From Ruminococcus sp. (GTDB lineage: Bacteria > Bacillota > Clostridia > Oscillospirales > Acutalibacteraceae): DNA of 63,155 bases. The stretch covers positions 1-63,155 of the forward strand of contig JAFRBX010000054.1 of assembly GCA_017404665.1 (NCBI GenBank). The letters run 5' to 3'. Below the pieces are notes generated by a model. The model was not told the origin of the DNA and made no database searches. It saw only the letters and a list, made by a program, of their open reading frames with translations. This document shows positions 24,905-33,224 of this stretch, one piece after another (position 1 is the stretch's first letter; every line of letters starts with the position of its first letter). The translations under genes and the position numbers were made by a program.

Positions 24905-25447
24905 ATGCCGTCAGTTTTTTTGAGCCCGTCCCTGCAGGAATGGAACCCCTATGTCAACGGCGGGAACGAGGAGTATTACATGAATCTGGTCGCGGACGCG
25001 ATCGAGCCCTATCTGCGCGCGTCGGGGATATCCTACGCCCGCAACACGCCCAGCCAGACGCTGAGTCAGGCGATCGCGCAGAGTAACGCGGGGAACTACG
25101 ATCTGCATTTAGCGATCCATTCGAACGCCGCGGGCGCGCAGAACAGCGGCACGGTGCGCGGCACGGACGTGTACTACTATCCGACAAGCACGAAGGGCAA
25201 ACGCGCCGCCGAGATCATCGCCGAGAATTATCGCGACATCTATCCCCTGCCCGACCGTGTCAAAACCGTCGCCTCTGCAGCTTTGGCGGAGCTCAGACGC
25301 ACCAAGGCGCCCGCCGTGCTGATCGAGACCGCCTACCATGACAACCTCGCCGACGCGGAGTGGATACAGGAGAACATCGGCGCCATCGGCAGGAACCTCG
25401 CGCAGAGCATCGCGCAGTACCTCGGCGTGCCGTTCGTGGATGTCTAG
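24905..25447 (+). CDS. Amidase_3-type N-acetylmuramoyl-L-alanine amidase, no signal peptide
   Basis: 180 aa. It should cleave the amide bond between muramic acid and the stem peptide. The fold is recognised by GGNEEYYMN (zinc Glu about residue 21), DLHLAIHSNA (zinc His about 77) and APAVLIETAYHDN (catalytic Glu). The usual first zinc ligand in DxGHGG is replaced by the FLSPSLQEWN start, as in a clade of such proteins common in Clostridia. No signal peptide or cell-wall-binding domain is present, so the enzyme may act in the mother cell or be released by lysis, like CwlC-type enzymes; this is inference. The gene is monocistronic. Confidence 0.82.
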   Translation: MPSVFLSPSLQEWNPYVNGGNEEYYMNLVADAIEPYLRASGISYARNTPSQTLSQAIAQSNAGNYDLHLAIHSNAAGAQNSGTVRGTDVYYYPTSTKGKRAAEIIAENYRDIYPLPDRVKTVASAALAELRRTKAPAVLIETAYHDNLADAEWIQENIGAIGRNLAQSIAQYLGVPFVDV

Positions 25448-25448
25448 G

Positions 25449-25535
25449 GTTGAGAATGTCACACCCGGAACCCTCAGTCGCCTGCGGTGACAGCTCCCGA
25501 GATATGGGAACCTCTGGGGGCGCAATGACATTTAT
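25449..25535. repeat. Degenerate family C-like palindromic stretch
   Basis: Begins GGTTGAGAATGTCACACCCGG and ends GGGGGCGCAATGACATTT, with GGAACCCTCAG, GGTGACAGCTCCC and GGGAACCTCTGGGGG between. It lies directly after the amidase stop. Confidence 0.45.
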
Positions 25536-25641
25536 CGTAGAGAAAGTTCGCATATTTATGTTGCAGACAAAACAGCCGTGTGTTATAATGTCGATATAAC
25601 GCACGGCTTTGCTGTGTATACAGATTCGGAGGTATATTACA

Positions 25642-26301
25642 ATGGATGAAACCATGATGAAAAGGATCGACAGAACGATGGAAGCCCTGCGCTCCAACAA
25701 CATGGCGGCATACTATGTTGAGACCAAGGAAGAGGTCGTGCCGCTCCTGAAAACGCTGATGAACAAGGGAGAGACCGTCACCCACGGCGGCTCAGTGACC
25801 CTCGGTGAATGCGGCGTGACCGAGCTGCTGAACAGCGGCGCGTACACCTACTATGACCGCTCCAAGGCGAAAACTCCCGAGGAAATTCAGGAAATCTACC
25901 GCAAGGCGTACTTTGCGGACACCTTTCTCGCCAGCGCCAATGCAGTGACCGAAGGCGGTCTGCTGTATAATGTGGACGGCAATAGTAACCGCGTGTCAGC
26001 GATCCTCTTCGGACCCAAGCAGGTCATCTTCATTTGCGGATACAACAAGATCGTCAAGGATCTGGATGAAGCAGTCACCCGTCTGAAAACAATTGCCGCG
26101 CCGAAGAACACCAAGCGCCTGAACTGTGAGACCTACTGCGCGAAGGAGGGCGAATGCCTCGCAACGGGATGCGACGCTTCTTACATGTGCGACGGCTGCA
26201 AAAGCCCCCAGCGCATCTGCTGCAACTATGTCATCTCCGCGCGCCAGCGTCACAAGGACAGGATCAAGGTCATCTTCGTCGGCGAGAAATTAGGCTATTG
26301 A
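25642..26301 (+). CDS. LUD-domain (LutC/YkgG, DUF162) protein
   Basis: 219 aa. The N-terminal LUD domain (about 1-160) shows VTHGGSVTLGECGV, ASANAVTEGGLLYNVDGNSNRV and the FGPKQVIFICGYNKIV strand typical of the family. A Cys-rich tail follows (CAKEGEC, CDASYMCDGC, RICC), which may bind a metal or Fe-S cluster. LUD proteins take part in lactate oxidation in some bacteria (LutABC), but stand-alone clostridial members with this Cys tail have no proven role, and no lutA or lutB is near. ATG 25642 follows GGAGG (25628-25632); an earlier in-frame ATG lacks a ribosome site. A 20-bp inverted repeat, AGGGCACGAGGTCGTGCCCT (26315-26334), follows. Confidence 0.85.
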   Translation: MDETMMKRIDRTMEALRSNNMAAYYVETKEEVVPLLKTLMNKGETVTHGGSVTLGECGVTELLNSGAYTYYDRSKAKTPEEIQEIYRKAYFADTFLASANAVTEGGLLYNVDGNSNRVSAILFGPKQVIFICGYNKIVKDLDEAVTRLKTIAAPKNTKRLNCETYCAKEGECLATGCDASYMCDGCKSPQRICCNYVISARQRHKDRIKVIFVGEKLGY

Positions 26302-26337
26302 TCTGAAAATATGTAGGGCACGAGGTCGTGCCCTCGC

Positions 26338-26505
26338 TTATCGGCAGTTGCTCTCGCCGCAATCCTTTGCCGAGCTGCCGTGACAGTCGGTCGTCTTTTC
26401 CGACTGCTTGTCGGTCGCGTAGCTCATATTGTTCTCGCTGTTCTGCGTACTGTTCTGAGTATTCTGCGCATTGTCCTTCTTTGCGCTTTTCTTGGACTTG
26501 CTCAT
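26338..26505 (-). CDS. Small hydrophilic Asn/Ser/Lys-rich protein with Cys tail
   Basis: A 55-aa protein. It begins MSKSKKSAKKDN, continues with NTQNSTQNSENN, and ends TTDCHGSSAKDCGESNCR with three cysteines. Support for translation: ATG 26505 is preceded by AGGAGGT at 7-bp spacing, the frame is closed by TAA exactly at the edge of a hairpin, and codon usage is ordinary. It is divergent from rsmF with about 53 bp between. No known family is recognised. The composition recalls small clostridial spore-associated or metal-handling peptides, but that is only a resemblance. Confidence 0.65.
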   Translation of the reverse strand: MSKSKKSAKKDNAQNTQNSTQNSENNMSYATDKQSEKTTDCHGSSAKDCGESNCR

Positions 26506-26558
26506 GCTGACACCTCCTTTAACATATCATCAGTATTCCCGAAAAGAGGCGATTTATT

Positions 26559-27908
26559 ATGAAAATGAACGATTATTTTGCGCGCATGAAAACGGTTCTG
26601 GGCGAGGACTATGACCGCTTTCTGGAAACGGTGGACAAGCCCGCCTACAAAGCGATCCGCGTCAACACGCTGAAGATGCAGCCCGAGGAGCTCTTGCCGC
26701 TGCTGTCCTTTGCGGGCGGACAGGTACCGTTCGCCGAGACGGGATACTATGTCGACGTCGATAAGCTCGGCAAGCATCCGCTGCATCACGCGGGCGCATT
26801 TTATGTGCAGGAGCCGTCGGCGATGAGCGCGGTAACCGCGCTGCGTGTCCGACCGGGCGACAAGGTGCTTGACCTGTGTGCCGCTCCGGGCGGCAAAAGC
26901 ACCCAGATCGCCGCTGAGCTCTCCGGAACGGGACTGCTGTGGGCGAATGAGATCGTGCGTCCCAGAGCGCATATATTGCTGTCAAATATCGAGCGCATGG
27001 GCGTCAAGAACGCCGTGGTGTCCAACATGGCGCCTGAGACGCTGTGCACAAGGCTCGAAGGCTTCTTTGACAAGGTGCTGGTCGACGCGCCGTGCTCCGG
27101 CGAGGGCATGTTCCGCAAGGATAAGGAAGCCATCTACGAATGGTCGGTAGAGCACAGCTTATCCTGCGCCGAAAGGCAGAAGGCGATCATGGACTGCGCT
27201 GCCAAGGCGGTCAGACCCGAGGGCGAGATGGTCTATTCCACCTGCACCTTCTCCCCCGACGAGAACGAGGGCGTTGTCCGGCATTTTCTGAAAGAGCATC
27301 CCGAGTTCGAGCTCATCGACACCGGCTGCCGCTTCGGCACACCGACGCTCGACTATGCTATCCGCATCTATCCCTTCCACGGCGGCGAGGGACATTTTGT
27401 CGCCAAGTTCCGCAAAAAGAAGGGCAGGGCGTACAAGGGCGACATGTTCCGCTATACGGAGCCGACCCGTGAAGAACGTTTAGAGATCGAAAGGTTTATT
27501 GCCGACATCCTGCGCAACGTCGGCTTCCGTCACTATCATGTGATCGACGAGCGTATCCTCAACCTGCCCGATACCGAGCTGCTGCCCGGTATGGAGGGGA
27601 TGAACATCCTGCGCGCAGGCGTCAAGCTGGGCGACTTTAAAAAGAACCGTATCGAGCCGCATCACAACCTCGCGACCTCGCTGACCCCGTATGAGTTCAA
27701 GCGCAGGCTGATTATGGATTGTGAGGACACGATCTGCGCCCGCTATATCAGCGGCGAGGAGCTGGAGATCGACCACTGGATCAACGGCTGGGGCGCAGCG
27801 ACGGTCAACGGCATCACACTGGGACTGGGCAAGGCGGTGGACGGTCACCTCAAGAATAAATACCCGAAAGGACTGCGCACCCTCGCATGGAAAGACTTAC
27901 AGATATAA
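26559..27908 (+). CDS. RsmF-like rRNA (cytosine-C5) methyltransferase, NOL1/NOP2/Sun family
   Basis: 449 aa. The methyltransferase core (about 1-290) has VLDLCAAPGGKSTQIA (SAM binding), DAPCSGEGMFRKD with the conserved Cys and YSTCTFSPDENE with the catalytic Cys. The C-terminal 150 residues (ERLEIERFIADIL to the end) match the RsmF/YebU-type C-terminal RNA-binding region. It should make 5-methylcytosine in 16S rRNA. Its end overlaps the rsmA start by 22 bases, so the two are translationally linked. Confidence 0.9.
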   Translation: MKMNDYFARMKTVLGEDYDRFLETVDKPAYKAIRVNTLKMQPEELLPLLSFAGGQVPFAETGYYVDVDKLGKHPLHHAGAFYVQEPSAMSAVTALRVRPGDKVLDLCAAPGGKSTQIAAELSGTGLLWANEIVRPRAHILLSNIERMGVKNAVVSNMAPETLCTRLEGFFDKVLVDAPCSGEGMFRKDKEAIYEWSVEHSLSCAERQKAIMDCAAKAVRPEGEMVYSTCTFSPDENEGVVRHFLKEHPEFELIDTGCRFGTPTLDYAIRIYPFHGGEGHFVAKFRKKKGRAYKGDMFRYTEPTREERLEIERFIADILRNVGFRHYHVIDERILNLPDTELLPGMEGMNILRAGVKLGDFKKNRIEPHHNLATSLTPYEFKRRLIMDCEDTICARYISGEELEIDHWINGWGAATVNGITLGLGKAVDGHLKNKYPKGLRTLAWKDLQI

Positions 27909-28792
27909 GCACAATCAGGGACGTGCTGGGGCGGCACGGGTTCACCTTCTCGAAGGCGCTGGGACAGAATTTTCTGATCAATCCGTCGGTCTGTCCGCGG
28001 ATGGCAGAAGCTGCGATTGATAGTAACAATGGACTCCGCGCCGAAGCAGCTTTACAGAGAGAAAAAAAGGGCACGCGTGCCGTGCTGGAGATCGGACCCG
28101 GCATCGGGGTGCTGACCAAAGAGCTGCTGGAGCGCGCGGATAAGGTCGTCGCTGTGGAGCTCGACAAGCGCCTGCTGCCCGTGCTGGAGGAAACGCTCGG
28201 AGATTACGACAACCTCAAGGTCGTCAACGCCGATGTGCTGGAGCTCAACCTGCACCGTCTGATCGCCGAGGAATTCGGCGGCATGGAGGTCGCCGTGTGC
28301 GCCAACCTCCCCTATTACATCACCTCGCCCGTGATCATGAAGCTGCTCGAGGACAGGCTGCCGATCACCTCGATCACCGTCATGGTGCAAAAGGAAGCGG
28401 CGGTGCGGCTGTGCGCCGAGCCCGGCACGCGCGACAGCTCCGCGATCACCGCAGCGGTGCGCTATTACTGCACGCCCGAGCTGCTGTTCCATGTTTCGGC
28501 AGGCTCGTTCCTGCCCGCGCCGAAGGTGGACTCGTCGGTCATCCGGCTCAGACTCCATGAGCCCGTCGTGCATCCGAAAAATGAAAAGACCTTCTTTGAA
28601 GTGATACGGGCGGCGTTCGCCCAGCGAAGAAAAACGGTTTTGAATTCACTTTCTTCGTCGCTTTCTCTTGACAAGAACGCCGTTCGTGCTATACTGAAAA
28701 CAGCGGGGGTGGATGAAACCGCCCGCGCCGAGAGATTGACGTTGGAAGATTTTGCGCGCATAGCCGACGCCGTTGATGATGGGAGAAAATGA
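27887..28792 (+). CDS. rsmA: 16S rRNA (adenine1518/1519-N6)-dimethyltransferase
   Basis: 301 aa. It dimethylates the two adjacent adenines at the 3' end of 16S rRNA. Motifs are FSKALGQNFLI, LEIGPGIGVLT (SAM motif I), ANLPYYITSP (motif IV) and the C-terminal AFAQRRKTVLNSL. Compared with typical KsgA proteins there are about 14 extra residues (SNNGLRAEAALQRE region) just before the SAM motif. The DNA there carries an A-rich run and the palindrome GGCACGCGTGCC, seen also after the rubrerythrin gene. The insertion is in frame and the rest is intact, so function is probably kept. The start overlaps the RsmF gene and the stop overlaps the next start (ATGA). Confidence 0.93.
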   Translation: MERLTDISTIRDVLGRHGFTFSKALGQNFLINPSVCPRMAEAAIDSNNGLRAEAALQREKKGTRAVLEIGPGIGVLTKELLERADKVVAVELDKRLLPVLEETLGDYDNLKVVNADVLELNLHRLIAEEFGGMEVAVCANLPYYITSPVIMKLLEDRLPITSITVMVQKEAAVRLCAEPGTRDSSAITAAVRYYCTPELLFHVSAGSFLPAPKVDSSVIRLRLHEPVVHPKNEKTFFEVIRAAFAQRRKTVLNSLSSSLSLDKNAVRAILKTAGVDETARAERLTLEDFARIADAVDDGRK

Positions 28793-29013
28793 TGGAAAAG
28801 AAATACTTTACCATACTGTTCGTTTTGATCGGTCTGTTAGCTGTCAGCATCCTGCTGATGGGTATCTCGCTGCTGCTGTCCGAAAAGGTATTCGGTCAGG
28901 TCTCCAGCTATATCGCCATCGCGTGCGTCGTCGTGACGCTGGTCGGCGTCGTGATCGTGATGCGCAGCAACCGAAAGAAAAAAGACGATGAAGACAATGA
29001 CGACGATGAATAA
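28789..29013 (+). CDS. Small two-segment membrane protein with acidic tail
   Basis: 74 aa (73 from the second ATG). Hydrophobic segments lie at about residues 9-30 and 40-60, then RSNRKKKDDEDNDDDE. It overlaps the rsmA stop by four bases (ATGA), so translation is probably coupled. No family is recognised. A good terminator follows, which ends the rsmF-rsmA unit. Confidence 0.7.
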   Translation: MMEKKYFTILFVLIGLLAVSILLMGISLLLSEKVFGQVSSYIAIACVVVTLVGVVIVMRSNRKKKDDEDNDDDE

Positions 29014-29021
29014 GACGATAC

Positions 29022-29051
29022 GGCACTGCTGAATAACAGCGGTGCTTTTTT
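29022..29051 (+). terminator. Rho-independent terminator of the rsmF-rsmA operon
   Basis: GCACTGCTG-AATAA-CAGCGGTGC followed by TTTTTT (29046-29051). Confidence 0.88.
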
Positions 29052-29171
29052 GTATTCGATTACTTTGTTAAAAAAATAACAATATGTCTATAAACATCAA
29101 AAATCCCGCTTTTTCTTTGGTGCTTATGCAAATTGAAAGCCGCAGACGCATATGCTATACTTATGATAATA

Positions 29172-29213
29172 GGCATTGCGAACCCCCTCTTGCGGGGTGT
29201 GGCAATCTCAACC
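29172..29213. repeat. Family C palindromic unit
   Basis: GGCATTGCGAACCCCC, then TCTTGCGGGGTGTGGCAATCTCAACC, in reverse orientation to the unit at 24847. It is upstream of the dockerin protein gene. Confidence 0.65.
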
Positions 29214-29270
29214 GATGTGATATGACGCTGACAAATGATCTATCTGCTTTACTGAACAGGAGGAATCCTC

Positions 29271-30467
29271 ATGAAAAAAATCACCGCTTTATTATTATCG
29301 CTCGCGAGCCTGTTATGCTTTGCGGCTGTGCCTGCATACGCTGAAACCGTCGACGCCGAGACGGATACCGACGCTCAGACGGCTTTGCATATCATCGGCG
29401 ACGCGGACGGCGATCAGGTCGTCACGATCATCGACGCGACATGGATACAAAGGGCGCTGTTAGGCGTCAGGCTCCCGTTTGACTTTAACAAAGATACCGC
29501 CGACGCCGATGAGGACGGCGAGGTGACGATCATCGACGTGACCGGTATCCAGCGCTGGCTGAATAATACGAGTATTCAGCTGAACGTCGGTCAGGAGGTA
29601 ATTCCGTGGTTTGATAAGTCCGAAGCTTATCGAGCCGACTATATAGATGCAGCCCAACGGCTTCTCATTATCAGAATCTGCCGGACATGCTTCTATGCGT
29701 ACTCGGAAGAATACAATTACATCTATAAGATCAACGGCGTCGACGGCAGAAGCGGATTATTATTCGGTCAATTCGGCGTAGGCGATGAAATCGGATGCAC
29801 CTTCGACAACATTTATTATCCCGAAAGCAATCTCGAGGATTTTCCTCTGCGGGCAGAGGCTGATCTGCTGTCTGTTTCTTATCCGTGGACAGTTCCCGAC
29901 CCCTATGTCTGCTACAAGCCCGTTATCTATCTGTATCCCGAAGAGGAGACCGAGGTCGGCGTTAAGCTCGATCTGAACGGCTCTTTCCTGTATACAAAGC
30001 CCGCGTATGAGGACGGCTGGACAGTCACCGCCGCTCCCGACGGCACACTGACCGCCGAGGATGGCAGGATCTATCCTTACCTCTTCTGGGAGGGCAAGCT
30101 TAACACAGAATATGATTTCTCAACGGGCTTCTGCATTGAAGGCAGTGATACCGAAGCGTTCCTCAAAGAGTCGCTGGCAGAGATGGGACTCAACGACACG
30201 GAAACGGAGGATTTCATCGGCTTCTGGCTGCCGCTCATGAAAAAGAATCCCTACAACGTCATTTCGTTCCAGACCGAGGCGTATACCGACGCGGCACAGC
30301 TGAGCATCAGTCCGCAGCCCGATACGACCATCCGTGTGTTCATGGCATGGTACAGCTCGGATGAAGTGGTCGACATCCCTGCCCAGACGCTGCCGAAAGC
30401 GCAGAGAAGCGGTTTTACCGCAGTCGAATGGGGCGGGACGTATGTGCCTTTTTCCGTCTCGGACTGA
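29271..30467 (+). CDS. Secreted protein with N-terminal dockerin and C-terminal KPVIYLYPEE domain
   Basis: 398 aa. A signal peptide ends near PAYAE (about 25). Two dockerin-type repeats follow at once: GDADGDQVVTIIDATWIQRALLG (in part, about 43-65) and ADADEDGEVTIIDVTGIQRWL, each with Asp at loop positions 1, 3, 5 and 12. The middle is unassigned. The C-terminal 200 residues hold CYKPVIYLYPEEETEV, WTVTAAPDGTL, YPYLFWEG and WGGTYV, a pattern found in various secreted bacterial proteins with no known function. The dockerin should dock the protein to a cohesin scaffold outside the cell. An N-terminal dockerin is less common than a C-terminal one. AGGAGG precedes ATG 29271. Confidence 0.8.
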   Translation: MKKITALLLSLASLLCFAAVPAYAETVDAETDTDAQTALHIIGDADGDQVVTIIDATWIQRALLGVRLPFDFNKDTADADEDGEVTIIDVTGIQRWLNNTSIQLNVGQEVIPWFDKSEAYRADYIDAAQRLLIIRICRTCFYAYSEEYNYIYKINGVDGRSGLLFGQFGVGDEIGCTFDNIYYPESNLEDFPLRAEADLLSVSYPWTVPDPYVCYKPVIYLYPEEETEVGVKLDLNGSFLYTKPAYEDGWTVTAAPDGTLTAEDGRIYPYLFWEGKLNTEYDFSTGFCIEGSDTEAFLKESLAEMGLNDTETEDFIGFWLPLMKKNPYNVISFQTEAYTDAAQLSISPQPDTTIRVFMAWYSSDEVVDIPAQTLPKAQRSGFTAVEWGGTYVPFSVSD

Positions 30468-30588
30468 CGTCTGCGAATCTATATTGTCTGATAAATAAAC
30501 ATTAAAATGCTGTGCAATTCTTGTGTGCGGATTGCATGAATCAATATTGAATATTCAGTATAAGCCCCAAAAGTAAGGAGGAATCCCT

Positions 30589-33213
30589 ATGGATCAAGAA
30601 AAGTATTTGGTAGACAGCGTAGCGGCGCTGGAGCGCAAGATCGGCGACGTCCGCAAGGCGCAGGAGCAATTCAGCACTTATACGCAGGAGCAGGTGGACG
30701 CCATCTTCAAGGCGGCGGCGCTGGCGGCAAACAAAGCGCGTCTGTCGCTCGCGAAGGACGCTGTAGCCGAGACCGGCATGGGCGTTGTGGAGGACAAGGT
30801 CATCAAGAACAACTATGCCTCCGAGTATATCTACAACGCCTATAAGGATACCAAGACCTGCGGCGTGATTGAGGAGGACGCGGCGGCAGGCATGGTGCGC
30901 GTCGCAGAGCCGATCGGCGTCGTCGCGGCGGTCATCCCGACCACCAACCCGACCTCTACCGCCATCTTCAAGTGCCTGATCTCCTTAAAGACCCGCAACG
31001 GCATCATCATCTCCCCTCACCCGCGCGCCAAAAAGAGCACGATCGATGCCGCGAAAATCGTGCTGGACGCCGCCGTCAAAGCGGGCGCTCCCGAAGACAT
31101 CATCGCGTGGATCGATATCCCGTCTCTCGACATGACCAACACCCTGATGAAGGAGGCTGACATCATCCTCGCCACCGGCGGACCCGGCATGGTCAAGGCG
31201 GCATACAGCTCCGGCAAACCTGCCCTCGGCGTCGGCGCGGGCAATACTCCCGCTATCATTGACGAGAGTGCCGATATCATCCTCGCCGTCAACTCCATCA
31301 TCCACTCTAAAACCTTTGACAACGGTATGATCTGCGCCTCCGAGCAGAGCGTGCACGTGCCGTCCTCTATCTATGATCAGGTCAAAAACGAGTTCAGATA
31401 CCGCGGCTGTTACTTCCTCAAGCCGGACGAGCTTGATAAAGTCCGCAAAACTATCATCATCAACGGCTCCCTGAACGCGAAGATCGTCGGTCAGAGCGCC
31501 TATAAGATCGCGAAGCTTTCCGGCGTAGACGTTCCCGAAAACGCCAAGGTGCTGATCGGTGAGGTCGAAAGCGTCGACATCAGCGAGGAATTCGCTCACG
31601 AAAAGCTCTCCCCGGTGCTGGCGATGTACAAATACGATACCGTCGAAGAAGCGTTCAACAACGCCGAACAGCTGATCGCCGACGGCGGCTACGGTCACAC
31701 CTCATCCATCTATATCAACGAGCTGACCCGCAAGGAAGTCCTCGACGAGTTCATGGAGCGCATGAAGACCTGCCGTATCGTGGTCAACACCCCCTCCTCA
31801 CACGGCGGTATCGGCGACATCTACAACTTCCGCCTTGCCCCCTCGCTCACTTTAGGATGCGGTTCATGGGGCGGCAACTCGATCCACGAGAATGTCGGCG
31901 TCAAGCATCTGCTGAATGTCAAAACCGTTGCCAAGAGGAGGAACAATATGCTTTGGTTCAGAGCGCCTGAGAAGGTATATATGAAGCAGGGCTGCTTAAG
32001 CGTCGCACTCGATGAATTAGGCAGCGTCATGAATAAGAAAAAGGCGTTTATCGTCACCGACAGCTTCCTGTACGCAAACGGCTACACCAAGCCGATCGAG
32101 CAGAAGCTGGATGAAATGGGAATTATGCACACCACGTTCAGCGAGGTCGCTCCCGATCCTACCCTCGCCTGCGCGAAGATGGGCGCGAAGCTGATGGAGA
32201 GCTTCAAGCCCGACGTCATCATCGCGGTCGGCGGCGGTTCTCCGATGGACGCCGCGAAGATCATGTGGGTGCTGTATGAGCATCCCGAGGTCGATTTTGA
32301 GGACATGGCAATGCGCTTCATGGATATCCGCAAGCGCGTCTACACCTTCCCGCACATGGGCGACAAGGCATATTTCATCGCCATCCCCACCTCTGCGGGC
32401 ACAGGCAGTGAGGTGACTCCCTTCGCGGTCATCACCGATGAACAGAGCGGTATCAAGTATCCGCTGGCGGACTATGAGCTGCTGCCCGACATGGCGATCG
32501 TCGACGCGGACATGATGATGAACGCGCCGAAGGGTCTGACCTCTGCTTCGGGTATCGACGCGGTATCGCATGCGCTTGAAGCCTACGCTTCCATCATGGC
32601 GACTGACTACACCGACGGTCTGGCTCTGCAAGCTCTGAAGGTTCTCTTTGAGTATCTGCCCAAGGCATATGAGAGCGCTGTCACGGGCGTTCCGAATAAA
32701 GAAGCAAGAGAAAAGATGGCGAACGCCGCTACGATGGCAGGTATGGCTTTTGCGAACGCCTTCCTCGGCGTCATGCACTCGATGGCGCACAAGCTCGGCG
32801 CCTTCCACCACATCCCTCACGGCGTCGCGAACGCGCTGATGATGAACGAAGTGCTGCTGTTCAACAGTAAGGAAGCGCCGACCAAGATGGGCACCTTCTC
32901 CCAGTACGATCATCCGCATACCCTGCGCAGATACGCAGAGGTCGCGGAAGCGCTCGGTATCGGCGGCAAGGATGACGAAGAGAAGCTCCAAAATCTGCTT
33001 GACCGCATCACCGCCCTCAAGACGGAGATCGGCATCATGCAGACCATCCGCGACTATGTGCCCGATGAAGAAGCCTTCCTCTCCACCCTCGACGAGATGA
33101 GCGAGCAGGCGTTCGACGATCAGTGCACGGGCGCGAATCCGCGTTATCCGCTGATTAGTGAAATCAAGCAGATGTATCTGAACGCCTACTACGGCGAACA
33201 TAAAGACGTATAA
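30589..33213 (+). CDS. adhE: Bifunctional acetaldehyde-CoA/alcohol dehydrogenase
   Basis: 874 aa, full length. The N-terminal half reduces acetyl-CoA to acetaldehyde: its NAD-binding and catalytic region includes GGPGMVKAAY, GVGAGNTPAIID and the nucleophile Cys in DNGMICASEQSV (about 248). The C-terminal iron-dependent alcohol dehydrogenase has VGGGSPMDAAK, TSAGTGSEVTPFAV and the metal-binding HSMAHKLGAFHHIPHG. The enzyme regenerates NAD+ by making ethanol and forms spirosomes in many species. It is preceded by AGGAGG and a 120-bp AT-rich leader without a clear regulator site, and followed 12 bases later by a kinase-like gene. Confidence 0.97.
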   Translation: MDQEKYLVDSVAALERKIGDVRKAQEQFSTYTQEQVDAIFKAAALAANKARLSLAKDAVAETGMGVVEDKVIKNNYASEYIYNAYKDTKTCGVIEEDAAAGMVRVAEPIGVVAAVIPTTNPTSTAIFKCLISLKTRNGIIISPHPRAKKSTIDAAKIVLDAAVKAGAPEDIIAWIDIPSLDMTNTLMKEADIILATGGPGMVKAAYSSGKPALGVGAGNTPAIIDESADIILAVNSIIHSKTFDNGMICASEQSVHVPSSIYDQVKNEFRYRGCYFLKPDELDKVRKTIIINGSLNAKIVGQSAYKIAKLSGVDVPENAKVLIGEVESVDISEEFAHEKLSPVLAMYKYDTVEEAFNNAEQLIADGGYGHTSSIYINELTRKEVLDEFMERMKTCRIVVNTPSSHGGIGDIYNFRLAPSLTLGCGSWGGNSIHENVGVKHLLNVKTVAKRRNNMLWFRAPEKVYMKQGCLSVALDELGSVMNKKKAFIVTDSFLYANGYTKPIEQKLDEMGIMHTTFSEVAPDPTLACAKMGAKLMESFKPDVIIAVGGGSPMDAAKIMWVLYEHPEVDFEDMAMRFMDIRKRVYTFPHMGDKAYFIAIPTSAGTGSEVTPFAVITDEQSGIKYPLADYELLPDMAIVDADMMMNAPKGLTSASGIDAVSHALEAYASIMATDYTDGLALQALKVLFEYLPKAYESAVTGVPNKEAREKMANAATMAGMAFANAFLGVMHSMAHKLGAFHHIPHGVANALMMNEVLLFNSKEAPTKMGTFSQYDHPHTLRRYAEVAEALGIGGKDDEEKLQNLLDRITALKTEIGIMQTIRDYVPDEEAFLSTLDEMSEQAFDDQCTGANPRYPLISEIKQMYLNAYYGEHKDV

Positions 33214-33224
33214 GGAGGCACATT

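Noticed and set aside
30485-30520. Possible Rex operator before adhE (TTGTCTGATAAATAAACA)
   Set aside because: Only about 8 of the 14 fixed positions of the clostridial TTGTTAA-N4-TTAACAA site match and the half-sites are not symmetric.
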